This document shows, piece by piece, positions 7,239-14,780 of a stretch of 31,750 nt of DNA (position 1 is its first letter; each line of letters starts with the position of its first letter). Position numbers and translations under genes: made by a program. The stretch is from Limiplasma sp964504385. GTDB lineage: Bacteria; Bacillota; Clostridia; Christensenellales; Aristaeellaceae. Location of the stretch: positions 1-31,750 of the forward strand of contig CAZDEF010000028.1 in the NCBI GenBank assembly GCA_964504385.1, given 5' to 3'. Under the pieces are notes generated by a model. That model made no database searches and was not told the origin of the DNA. It saw only the letters and a list, made by a program, of their open reading frames with translations.

Positions 7239-7267
7239 AGTATAGCATTGTCGTTGGGAAAAATCAA
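7239..7267 (-). promoter_or_regulatory. Promoter of the glycosidase/Lgt-like/LRR operon
   Basis: On the minus strand, TTGATT (7262-7267), a 17-base spacer and TATACT (7239-7244) are seen. TGC directly before the -10 forms an extended -10 element. Transcription would start about 50 bases before the coding start. Confidence 0.75.
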
Positions 7268-7311
7268 CAATCCCCTCCGTCTTTGACCATTCCCCCACAT
7301 CGTCAAAACGC

Positions 7312-7340
7312 TTGCAAGATATGCGCGAAAGATGTATGAT
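7312..7340 (+). promoter_or_regulatory. Promoter of the hexokinase-dapF operon
   Basis: TTGCAA (7312-7317), a 17-base spacer and TATGAT (7335-7340) predict a transcript starting near 7347. This rules out the in-frame ATG at 7332 as the hexokinase start and supports the ATG at 7404. Confidence 0.75.
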
Positions 7341-7403
7341 TACTTATCGGTTCGATTGTACGAGCCGCCGTTACAGCGTAGAATAAAGGAGGGGCTTCTC
7401 CCT

Positions 7404-8702
7404 ATGAAGAACGTACAGGAATTTCTGAAAGAAATCGGTTTTATTCAAACGTGGGAAGAAATGCAGCCTGTGGAAGAGGCTTTCATTGAGCACATGCAAA
7501 AGGGAATGAAGGGCGAGGAAAGCAGCCTGCCCATGCTGCCCGCCTACCTCACAGTGGACGCGCTGCCGGAGGAAAGCCGCGATGTGATCGTGATGGATGC
7601 GGGCGGCACCAATCTGCGCGTGTCGCTGCTGCGCATCAAGCCCGGCCAGAAGCCTGAGATCCTGGAGCACCATAAGCAGCCCGTGCCCGGCAAGCCCGGC
7701 CCCATCACCCCGGATCAGTTCTTCGAGGCGCTGGCCAAGGCTGTGCTGCCTGTGGCTGATAAGAGCGACCGCATCGGCTTCTGCTTCTCCTTCCCCTGCC
7801 GCATCCTGCCCAGCCTGGACGGCGAGATTCTCTATCTGGACAAGGAACTGGACGTGCCCGGCATTGAAGGCGCGCTGGTGGGCGAAGGCCTGAAGAAGGC
7901 CCTGCAGAAGTTAGGTGCCAAGCACGATCATCAGATCGTCATCCTGAATGATACCGTGGCGGCGCTTCTGGGCGCGCTGGCCGAGCATTCCGCCAGCCAC
8001 TACAGCGGCTATATCGGCATGATCCTGGGTACCGGCTTCAACTGCTGCTATTCCGAGCGCAACGAAAGCATCGCCAAGGCGCCGTCGCTCTGCGGCAAGA
8101 CCGGTCACAGCATCATCAACATGGAAGTCGGCGCTTTCAACGCCTTCGCACAGACCGAGGCAGACGTGCTGCTGCGCGGCCGCGCGCAGGATCCCGACCG
8201 TAACCTGCTGGAGAAGACCATGAGCGGCGAATATCAGGGCCCGCTGATGGACTGCCTGCTGGAAAGCGCTGCCGCTCACGGCTGCTTCAGCCCTGAGCTG
8301 GCCGCGAAGATCCTCAGCGGCCATCCCGGCATCACGGCCGTGGACGTAAGCCTGTATCAGGCCGCGCCCGCCAAACCCGGCAAGCTGCACGATCTGGCCC
8401 CCGACGGCCCGGACTCGCTGGCCGTGTATCAGCTGGTGGACGCGCTGGTGGAGCGCGCCGCCATGATGGCCGTGATGGTGCTCACCACCATCATGCGTCA
8501 GACCGGCGCAGGCACCGATCCCCTCATGCCCGTATGCGTGGCCATCGAAGGCACCACCTTCATGAAGAACGAGATCTTCCGCCAGAAGATCCTCAGCCAC
8601 CTCATCCACTATACCCAGCGCACGCGCGGTTATCATTGCCGCGTGATGAACACCGACGAGGCCAATCTGGTGGGTTCCGCCGTGGCCGCCATGACGGTGT
8701 AA
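7404..8702 (+). CDS. Eukaryotic-type hexokinase family protein
   Basis: This 432-residue cytosolic sugar kinase should phosphorylate glucose or another hexose with ATP. It has the large hexokinase architecture rather than that of the small bacterial ROK or Glk enzymes. Blocks seen are the phosphate-1 loop DAGGTNLRVS (~65-74), FCFSFPC (~126-132, the family's FSFP sugar-binding strand), LNDTVAALLG (~181-190, with catalytic Asp183), GMILGTGFN (~205-213), INMEVGAFN (hexokinase N.EWGAF) and a C-terminal VCVAIEGTTF adenosine motif. The ATG at 7404 has GGAGG about 11 bases upstream, and the promoter at 7312-7340 excludes upstream starts. dapF follows after 13 bases. Substrate preference is not visible. 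Confidence 0.9.
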   Translation: MKNVQEFLKEIGFIQTWEEMQPVEEAFIEHMQKGMKGEESSLPMLPAYLTVDALPEESRDVIVMDAGGTNLRVSLLRIKPGQKPEILEHHKQPVPGKPGPITPDQFFEALAKAVLPVADKSDRIGFCFSFPCRILPSLDGEILYLDKELDVPGIEGALVGEGLKKALQKLGAKHDHQIVILNDTVAALLGALAEHSASHYSGYIGMILGTGFNCCYSERNESIAKAPSLCGKTGHSIINMEVGAFNAFAQTEADVLLRGRAQDPDRNLLEKTMSGEYQGPLMDCLLESAAAHGCFSPELAAKILSGHPGITAVDVSLYQAAPAKPGKLHDLAPDGPDSLAVYQLVDALVERAAMMAVMVLTTIMRQTGAGTDPLMPVCVAIEGTTFMKNEIFRQKILSHLIHYTQRTRGYHCRVMNTDEANLVGSAVAAMTV

Positions 8703-8715
8703 GGGGGACGGACGG

Positions 8716-9555
8716 ATGCGCTTTACCAAGATGGAGGGCATCGGCAACGACTATGTCTACATCAACGGCTTTGAAGAGCAGGTGGACGATCCCGCCGCGC
8801 TGAGCGTGCGCATGAGCCGTGCACATTTCGGCTGCGGCGCAGACGGGCTGATCCTGATCCTGCCCAGCCAGAAGGCCGACTTCTGCATGCAGATGTACAA
8901 CAACGACGGCAGCTACAGCGAGATGTGCGGCAACGGCATCCGCTGCGTGGCCAAGTACTGCCACGACCGCGGTCTGACGGACAAGACGGATTTTACCATC
9001 GAATCCGGCGGGCAGATCAAGGGCATGCACCTGAACCTTGCGCCGGACGGCAGCACCGAAAGCGTGCGCGTGGACATGGGCGTGCCCCATCTGGACGGCA
9101 AAGAGATCCCCAGCCTTGCGAAGGGCTGCCCGGTGACGGATCTGGCACTGGAGGCCAACGGCAGACCGTACCGGGCCACGCTGGTCAGCATGGGCAATCC
9201 GCACGCCGTCGTCTTTGTGCCGGATCCGGACAAGGCCCCCGTCGTGGAAGACGGTTCCGTGCTGGAATGCCATCCCGTTTTTCCGCGCAAGGCAAACATT
9301 GAGTTCGTGCAGGTGATCGACCGTTCCCATGTGCGCATGCGCGTGTGGGAGCGCGGCACAGGCGAAACGCTGGCCTGCGGCACCGGTGCATGCGCCGTAG
9401 CGGTGGCCTGTGCGCTCAACGGCCTCTGCGGCCGCCGCTGCGAAGTGGCGCTGCCCGGCGGCAGCCTGCTGATCGACTGGTGCGAGGAGGATGGCCACGT
9501 CTACATGACCGGCCCCGCCACGTTTGTGTACGATGGCGTATGGCTGCAGGACTGA
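8716..9555 (+). CDS. dapF: Diaminopimelate epimerase
   Basis: This 279-residue enzyme converts LL- to meso-diaminopimelate, the cross-linking residue and lysine precursor of peptidoglycan. The two catalytic cysteines are in their conserved settings: Cys71 in EMCGNGIRC and Cys221 in LACGTGAC. The N-terminal KMEGIGNDYVYI, MYNNDGSYSE and MGNPHAVVF blocks are also intact, and the length is normal. The ATG at 8716 is preceded by a GGGGGA site about 8-10 bases upstream, and 13 bases separate it from the hexokinase stop, so the two are probably co-transcribed. The link to hexokinase has no obvious biochemical logic beyond co-expression of growth-related functions. Confidence 0.97.
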   Translation: MRFTKMEGIGNDYVYINGFEEQVDDPAALSVRMSRAHFGCGADGLILILPSQKADFCMQMYNNDGSYSEMCGNGIRCVAKYCHDRGLTDKTDFTIESGGQIKGMHLNLAPDGSTESVRVDMGVPHLDGKEIPSLAKGCPVTDLALEANGRPYRATLVSMGNPHAVVFVPDPDKAPVVEDGSVLECHPVFPRKANIEFVQVIDRSHVRMRVWERGTGETLACGTGACAVAVACALNGLCGRRCEVALPGGSLLIDWCEEDGHVYMTGPATFVYDGVWLQD

Positions 9556-9634
9556 GCATTCGAAAAAAGCTTTCAGCGTTCATTCTTAGCATCATGACCA
9601 TGTCTTTGATTTCTCGTTTTCACCGATGACTACC

Positions 9635-9664
9635 GGTCTGCCGCATCACGCGGCAGACCTTTTT
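9635..9664 (+). terminator. Intrinsic terminator after dapF
   Basis: A perfect 10-bp stem (GGTCTGCCGC with GCGGCAGACC) and a 5-base loop are followed by TTTTT. Confidence 0.9.
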
Positions 9665-9681
9665 CATATGCATGCGTATGG

Positions 9682-9711
9682 TTGACTTTCCCGCCTCCTG
9701 TCAAGTATAAT
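9682..9711 (+). promoter_or_regulatory. Promoter of the yybS-like/rplI/dnaB operon
   Basis: TTGACT (9682-9687), an 18-base spacer and a perfect TATAAT (9706-9711) are present. The ATG at 9710 overlaps this -10, so translation must begin downstream, at the TTG at 9746. Confidence 0.85.
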
Positions 9712-9745
9712 GAAAGGTACGGTACAGGAAAGGGGGACGGCAGAT

Positions 9746-10819
9746 TTGCAGCATGTGGTGATCAAACCCAAGCGTGTGGAATGGAAGGCGCTGTACATCG
9801 GGCTGATGATCCTGTGCACCGCCATCATGCTGGCGCCGCCGCTGAGCCTGCCGCTGGCCTTGGCGCTTCCGCTGCTGGCCTGCCCCATGGTGCGCCGCAG
9901 CGGCGAACCCGCCGCCTATATTGCGGCGCTTGCGCCCACGCTGTCCGCCCTGTTGGCCGGCTATGACCCGCTTTATGCCGCCAGTCTGGCGCTGATCGGG
10001 CCGCTGCCGCTGTTCATCACCCGCTTTCTGCCGGATCAGCAGCGCACGGGAATGGGTGGCATCCTGTGGTATGTGGGCGCGATGTTTGCATCGCTGACCG
10101 CCGTGACCGTGTGCGCCACCCGCGCGCTGGGCGCGCCGCTGTGGAAAACGCTGGCGGATGTGCTCGTGCGCATGATCGCCGACCATGAGCGCTCGGAGCA
10201 GATCTTGCTGCAGGCAGCGTCTGCCGGGCTGGCCTCCATACCGGATGGGTATCAGAGCGGCAGCCTGTTGGGTATAGCTATGGGCGCAACGTATAAGCAG
10301 CAGATGCTCCTGTCGCTGCGGCTGACCATTGAAGCCACGCTGTATAATCAGCTGCCCGGGCTGCTGGTGCAGGCCAGCGTGGTGATCGGGCTGTTCACCC
10401 AGCTGCGGCTGCTGCGCTTCAAAGGCACGGTGCTGGTGGTGCAGGCCGTTACGCCCAGCGAGCGCAAAACCACCGTAGCAGTCCCGCTGGGATTTCAGCT
10501 GCTGATGCTGCCGCGCAGCGCGCGCCGGCCCATGCTGGTGCTGGCTGTGGCTTCGCTGGTGCTGCTGACCACCTACAGCACCTATGCCCAAACGCTGGGG
10601 CAGCTATGCTTCACCCTGTTTGAGCAGGTGTTCACCCTCATCGGCGCAGCAGTGATGATCCACCTGCTCTGCCGCCGTGATCCAGAGCGCAAAACAGCGT
10701 GCGGCGTTCTGGCCGCCTTTCTCTACCTGTTTGCGCCCTTTGCCCTGTTTTTGATCGGAGTGATGGATTCGTTCCTTCATTTCCGCACCAAGCGCCCCGG
10801 CCATCCGGAGCGTCCCTAA
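9746..10819 (+). CDS. YybS-like DUF2232 family integral membrane protein
   Basis: This 357-residue protein has about eight hydrophobic spans. It matches the YybS/DUF2232 layout: an N-terminal cluster of spans (APPLSLPLALALPLLACP), a central amphipathic stretch (WKTLADVLVRMIADHERSEQ), an LP.SAR turn, and a C-terminal span pair ending LFLIGVMDSFLHFR, close to the family's GLLDxWxDFR ending. Position directly before rplI and dnaB supports the call, since yybS occupies this place in Bacillus. The function is unknown. The TTG start at 9746 has AAAGGGGG 9 bases upstream. The gene usually found between yybS and rplI, the c-di-AMP phosphodiesterase gdpP, is absent here. Confidence 0.75.
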   Translation: MQHVVIKPKRVEWKALYIGLMILCTAIMLAPPLSLPLALALPLLACPMVRRSGEPAAYIAALAPTLSALLAGYDPLYAASLALIGPLPLFITRFLPDQQRTGMGGILWYVGAMFASLTAVTVCATRALGAPLWKTLADVLVRMIADHERSEQILLQAASAGLASIPDGYQSGSLLGIAMGATYKQQMLLSLRLTIEATLYNQLPGLLVQASVVIGLFTQLRLLRFKGTVLVVQAVTPSERKTTVAVPLGFQLLMLPRSARRPMLVLAVASLVLLTTYSTYAQTLGQLCFTLFEQVFTLIGAAVMIHLLCRRDPERKTACGVLAAFLYLFAPFALFLIGVMDSFLHFRTKRPGHPERP

Positions 10820-10848
10820 AACCCTGTGTTAACGAAGGAGGAAAACCC

Positions 10849-11301
10849 ATGAAAGTCATTCTGCTTTGCGACGTAAAGGCCATCAACGGCAAGAAGGACG
10901 ATATTCTCAATGTATCCGACGGATACGCCCGCAACTTCCTGTTCCCCCGCAAGTGGGCGGTGGAAGCCACGCCCGGCGCGGTGAAGGAGATCGAGCGCAA
11001 GCGCGCCAATGAAGCCCGGCTGGAAAAGGAACGCCGCGACGCTGCCGAAAAAGTGGCCGCCGAGCTGAAGAACAAGGTGATCACGCTGAAGGTGAAGTGC
11101 GGCGCGCAGGGCCGTCTGTACGGCAGCATCACCGGTCAGGAGATCGCCGAGGCGCTCAAGGAGCAGCACGGCGTGGACGTGCACAAGCGCAAGATCACCT
11201 GCGATCCCATCCGTCAGGTGGGCGATGTGGAGATCAGCGTGGGCCTGTACACCGGCGTCAAAGCGCCCATGAAGGTGCATGTGGAAGCGCTGACCAAGTA
11301 A
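10849..11301 (+). CDS. rplI: 50S ribosomal protein L9
   Basis: This 150-residue protein has the L9 pattern. An N-terminal 23S rRNA-binding domain (MKVILLCDVKAINGKKDDIL, then VSDGYARNFLFPRKWA) is followed by a long charged connecting helix (~42-75) and a C-terminal domain with LYGSIT and EISVGLYTGVKAPMKVHVEA. The usual QDV and KLGKKGD are CDV and AINGKKDD here, a modest divergence. The ATG at 10849 has AAGGAGG about 8 bases upstream. It lies 29 bases after the yybS-like gene and 31 bases before dnaB. Confidence 0.97.
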   Translation: MKVILLCDVKAINGKKDDILNVSDGYARNFLFPRKWAVEATPGAVKEIERKRANEARLEKERRDAAEKVAAELKNKVITLKVKCGAQGRLYGSITGQEIAEALKEQHGVDVHKRKITCDPIRQVGDVEISVGLYTGVKAPMKVHVEALTK

Positions 11302-11332
11302 AGCCAAAACACCGTCAGAAGGAGGGAGCCGC

Positions 11333-12721
11333 ATGGAAAGCGGATTCAACGAGCAGGTGCTGTCCGTTCTGCCGCCCAGCAGCATTGACGCGGAGCGCTC
11401 CGTGCTGGGCGCGGTGCTGCAGGATACCGGCGCGGCCACCCTTGCCTTTGAGACCCTGATGCCCACGGACTTTTATTCCGCAGAGCACAAGGAGATCTTC
11501 GAGGCGATGCGCGCGCTGCACATTGCCGGCAGCCCCATCGACCTGATGACCGTTGGCAACGAGCTGAGCAAGCGCGGCACGCTGGACAGCGTGGGCGGCG
11601 CGGCGTACCTGCTGCAGGCGGTGCGCTTTGTGCCCACCACGGCTAACACCCGCACCTATATCGACATCGTGCTGGAAAAGTCCACCCTGCGCAGGCTCAT
11701 CGCCGCCAGCCAGCAGATCCAGCAGCAGTGCTATCAGCAGTCCGATTCCCTGCAGGATGTGCTGCACAACGCCGAAAGGCTGATCTTCGACATCGTGATG
11801 AAGCGCGGCGGTTCCGACAGTCTGCGCCCCATCAACAGCGTGCTGATGGGCACCTTCGACCAGATTGAGGAGCTCAGCCGCCTGAAAGGCCGTTTGGGCG
11901 GCGTGCCGACCGGCCTGTACGATCTGGATCGCATGCTCACCGGCCTGCACGGCGGCGAGCTGATCCTAGTGGGCGCGCGCCCTGCCATGGGTAAAACCTC
12001 CATGGCGCTGGGCGTGGCGCAGTTTGCCGCCGTACATGCCAAGCGCTGCGTGGCGATTTTTTCGCTGGAAATGCCCTGCGAGCAGATCGGTCTGCGCATG
12101 CTGTGCTCCGCATCCAATATCAACATGCAGCGTGTGCGCAGCGGCATGCTCACCGATGATGAATGGGTCAAGATCGGCGATACCATCAACGAGCTGTCGC
12201 TCTGCCGCGTCTATATCGATGACACGCCCAGCCTTACGCCTTCGCAGCTGCGCAGCCGCTGCCGCAGGCTGATGATGGAGCAGGGGCTCGACCTCATCGT
12301 CATCGACTATCTGGGCCTGATGGGCACGGACAAGCGCGTAGAAAACCGCCAGCTGGAAGTGTCGGAGATCAGCCGTCAGCTCAAGGCCATCGCCCTTGAG
12401 CTCAAGATCCCCGTGCTGGCCTGTGCGCAGCTCAGCCGCGCCAACGCCGCCCGCACCGACAAGCGCCCGCTGCTCAGCGACCTGCGTGATTCGGGCAGCA
12501 TCGAGCAGGACGCCGATGTGGTCATGTTCCTGCACCGCGAGGGCTACTATGCCAGCGCAGGCTCCGAGGACGGCCCCAAGCCCGACGACAATGAGGGCGA
12601 AGTGATCGTTGCCAAGCAGCGCAACGGCCCCGTGGGCACGGTGAATGTGGAATGGCAGGCCGAGTTTGCCCGCTACACCAACCTGCCGGGCACCAAGGTC
12701 GCCATGTATGTGGAAGGCTGA
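11333..12721 (+). CDS. dnaB: Replicative DNA helicase DnaB
   Basis: This 462-residue hexameric helicase unwinds DNA ahead of the replisome (named DnaC in B. subtilis). The N-terminal primase-interaction domain begins PPSSIDAERSVLGAVL (~14-29). The RecA-like domain has Walker A GARPAMGKTS (~214-223), Walker B LIVIDYLGLM (~322-331), the ISRQLKAIALEL and LSDLRDSGSIEQDADVVMFL helicase motifs, and a C-terminal AKQRNGPVGTV segment. The length is normal for the family and no intein is present. The ATG at 11333 has GGAGG 7 bases upstream. It is the last gene of its operon and is followed by the very long hairpin at 12734-12790. Confidence 0.98.
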   Translation: MESGFNEQVLSVLPPSSIDAERSVLGAVLQDTGAATLAFETLMPTDFYSAEHKEIFEAMRALHIAGSPIDLMTVGNELSKRGTLDSVGGAAYLLQAVRFVPTTANTRTYIDIVLEKSTLRRLIAASQQIQQQCYQQSDSLQDVLHNAERLIFDIVMKRGGSDSLRPINSVLMGTFDQIEELSRLKGRLGGVPTGLYDLDRMLTGLHGGELILVGARPAMGKTSMALGVAQFAAVHAKRCVAIFSLEMPCEQIGLRMLCSASNINMQRVRSGMLTDDEWVKIGDTINELSLCRVYIDDTPSLTPSQLRSRCRRLMMEQGLDLIVIDYLGLMGTDKRVENRQLEVSEISRQLKAIALELKIPVLACAQLSRANAARTDKRPLLSDLRDSGSIEQDADVVMFLHREGYYASAGSEDGPKPDDNEGEVIVAKQRNGPVGTVNVEWQAEFARYTNLPGTKVAMYVEG

Positions 12722-12733
12722 CCCCCCCAAAAA

Positions 12734-12790
12734 AACAGCTGTGCCGGTTGCAGCAAAGCAGCGCTGCAACCGGCACAGCTGTTCTTTTTT
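12734..12790. terminator. Long bidirectional terminator between dnaB and the VanW gene
   Basis: A perfect 21-bp inverted repeat (arms 12734-12754 and 12763-12783) encloses an 8-base loop. An A-run lies on the left and TTTTTT on the right, so it can stop transcription from both converging genes. The stem is unusually long and G+C-rich for an intrinsic terminator. Confidence 0.9.
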
Positions 12791-12800
12791 GTCTTTGTCA

Positions 12801-13952
12801 TCAATCGGCGCGAAACACCTGAATGCACAGCGTGCCTTCGCCGGTGCTTTCGGCCAGAATGCGAATGGGATATTCGCCATCGTTGCGGAAGATGAAGTTC
12901 AGCTCGTTGCTGCCGACCGCCGCATCCTGATGCATGGGCAGATACTTTGCACAGCCGGGGCCGTGGGGACGGCGCTTGAGAATGGTCACGCCGGGCACCT
13001 GACGCACGGCATTGTACAGGGTGGAGGAGGACTGACAGGTACCGCCGCCATAGCCTAGCTGGCTGCCGCCGTCAATGAGGACAGGCGCGGGATGGTAGCC
13101 GTTGGCCTTTTTGTAGGGGCCGACCTGATTGTTGAAATCAAGGCTCTCCCCCACCGCCATCACGCGGGTCATGCTTTCGCAGCTGCGCACGATGTTCAGG
13201 CAGCGGCCCTCGTTGCCCTCTTTTCCGGTGCCGAATTCAAAAAAGCTGCAGAACGCCGCAATGGGCGTGTCCTCGCTCAGCGGCTCGTCTCCGGGCGACA
13301 CCACCACCAGATCGGTGAGTCGGCTGGCTTCGATGTAGCCGTAGCTGCGCCAGTAAAGCACCTTGGCAAAGCCGTCCACAAACTCCAGCACAGCGATCTT
13401 GCTGCCCGCATTGGGGTGGATATCGTGCTGCTCCGCCTCCAGCGAAGGCGCTGTGTAAATGGGCGTTTCATCGGTGGTGAGAGTGGCCACATACTGCGAA
13501 GGCACCACACCATAGGGCGGGGTATTTTCCGGGTCGATGGGGGTCATGCTCTCGTTCACCCATGTGCGGATGACATAGCCCACGTTGCCGTTGTATTCAG
13601 CCAGCACATAGGTGGGATATACCGCGTACACGGTGATGGTCTCCCCCTTGCGGATGGAGCACACCACATCGCTTTCGCCGCTCTGCTGGGCACGCATGCG
13701 GATGGACTGGCCGTCCGCCGTGAAGGGCTTGATGACGGTGGTGTACAGCGGCTGTAGACCGGCAATATCGGCCTGCTGCCCAACGGCGTCGGCCTGTACG
13801 GTTTCTTCCTCTTCCGCCACGCCCTCCACCTCCACGCCTGCGGGCAGGCTGTCGGGGTTTTCAAACAGGCTGGTTTCTTCCTCGGCCAGTGCGCACAGCG
13901 CCGTCATCATCAGCGCCATCACCAGCGCGGCCATTCGAAGCCATTTTTTCAT
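12801..13952 (-). CDS. Secreted SH3-like/VanW-domain protein
   Basis: This 383-residue protein has a signal peptide ending near CALA and an acidic linker (~24-60). Two SH3-like (SH3b) modules follow: ~70-130 with IRMRAQQSGESDVVCSIRKG, and ~155-215 with TPIYTAPSLEAEQHDIHPN. A VanW domain (~235-355) has GESLDFNNQVGPYKKANGY and LGYGGGTCQSSSTLYNA, the diagnostic GG.CQ.S..LY motif. VanW proteins are cell-envelope proteins of unknown activity first noted in vancomycin-resistance clusters; SH3b modules often bind peptidoglycan. The ATG at 13952 has AAAGGAAAG about 8 bases upstream. It has its own promoter and is not a resistance gene on this evidence. Confidence 0.88.
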   Translation of the reverse strand: MKKWLRMAALVMALMMTALCALAEEETSLFENPDSLPAGVEVEGVAEEEETVQADAVGQQADIAGLQPLYTTVIKPFTADGQSIRMRAQQSGESDVVCSIRKGETITVYAVYPTYVLAEYNGNVGYVIRTWVNESMTPIDPENTPPYGVVPSQYVATLTTDETPIYTAPSLEAEQHDIHPNAGSKIAVLEFVDGFAKVLYWRSYGYIEASRLTDLVVVSPGDEPLSEDTPIAAFCSFFEFGTGKEGNEGRCLNIVRSCESMTRVMAVGESLDFNNQVGPYKKANGYHPAPVLIDGGSQLGYGGGTCQSSSTLYNAVRQVPGVTILKRRPHGPGCAKYLPMHQDAAVGSNELNFIFRNDGEYPIRILAESTGEGTLCIQVFRAD

Positions 13953-13985
13953 CGGGCTCTTTCCTTTCCTGATGCGTTCCAAATG

Positions 13986-14015
13986 ATTATACCACACCCG
14001 GCGCGCGAATGGCAG
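13986..14015 (-). promoter_or_regulatory. Promoter of the VanW-domain gene
   Basis: On the minus strand, CTGCCA (14010-14015), an 18-base spacer and a perfect TATAAT (13986-13991) are seen, with TGG before the -10. It sits just downstream of the M14 carboxypeptidase stop. No clear terminator separates the two, so read-through from the CotH operon remains possible. Confidence 0.65.
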
Positions 14016-14042
14016 TGGGCGGGGCTTTTTGCATGTAAATCT

Positions 14043-14780
14043 TTAGCGGGCGAACCATGCGTCCAGCGCGGCGGTCAGTTTCTGCGCGCAGCTTTCCGCA
14101 TATCCGGCCCGGGAGGGGCTGAAGGGCAGCTCCACCAGCACGGCGGCTTCCGTGCATTGCGCCAACCACTGCGACAGCTTGCCGCCGCTCTGGTACTGGC
14201 TGTAGCCAAACCCGAAGCTGTCCATGAACACTTGCGCCAGTTCTTCATGGCCGTACACCCGGTTGATCCAGCCGTGCACATCCACCGCCCATGTCGGCTG
14301 CACCTGCTCCACCAGATCGCGCACGGCCCGTGCCTCGGCGGATGCAAAGGGCGCATCGCCCGTGCGGTTGCGCGTATTGCGGTACGGCTTCCATTCAGCG
14401 GGAAAATCGCGGTTGATATCAATGCCGTTGGCATTGGCGCGGCCAAAGCCATCCTTGCTTGTGCCGTCGATCAGGCCGTCCGGGTTGACGCACGGCACAA
14501 TGTACAGCGCGCAGCCCATCAGGCTGTCCGGGTTTTGTCCGTAATGGTCGATCAACCGGTCAGCGATCTCCACCAGCACCCTTCCATCATGGGCGTATCC
14601 ATCCTCAAAGCCGTGCACGGCGAAGGTCATCAACAGAGAGCTTTCCGCATCCGCTTCGCCCAGCCGCACGCATTCCAATGCCCGGCCCTGCTCCGAAGCG
14701 CCAAAGGAAAAGCGCTCCTCAGCAGCGGCGGCGCAGGGCAGCAGCAGACACAGCAGCAGTACAAGCCATTTACAGCGCAT
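14043..14780 (-). CDS. Secreted M14-family zinc carboxypeptidase-like protein
   Basis: This 245-residue protein has a signal peptide ending near CAAAA and a compact M14 domain. Zinc ligands are His56 and Glu59 (HGFE) and His169 (DVHG). The substrate-binding NRD is at 123-125 (DINRDFP), and the catalytic Glu is probably Glu217 (LVELPF). The domain resembles the short bacterial forms such as the MpaA-like amidases that cleave murein peptides, rather than long digestive carboxypeptidases. It probably trims peptides or peptidoglycan stems outside the cell. Its ATG lies inside the end of the sixth CotH gene (11-base overlap) with GGAGG 6 bases upstream, so it is co-translated as the last gene of the CotH operon. 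Confidence 0.85.
   Translation of the reverse strand: MRCKWLVLLLCLLLPCAAAAEERFSFGASEQGRALECVRLGEADAESSLLMTFAVHGFEDGYAHDGRVLVEIADRLIDHYGQNPDSLMGCALYIVPCVNPDGLIDGTSKDGFGRANANGIDINRDFPAEWKPYRNTRNRTGDAPFASAEARAVRDLVEQVQPTWAVDVHGWINRVYGHEELAQVFMDSFGFGYSQYQSGGKLSQWLAQCTEAAVLVELPFSPSRAGYAESCAQKLTAALDAWFAR

Noticed and set aside
9710..9745. ATG at 9710 as the start of the YybS-like gene
   Set aside because: It overlaps the perfect -10 box of the promoter, so it would not be in the transcript. The TTG at 9746 has a proper ribosome binding site.
12801..13952. VanW-domain gene as a vancomycin-resistance determinant
   Set aside because: No vanH, vanA/B or vanX genes are present. VanW domains are common in ordinary clostridial envelope proteins.
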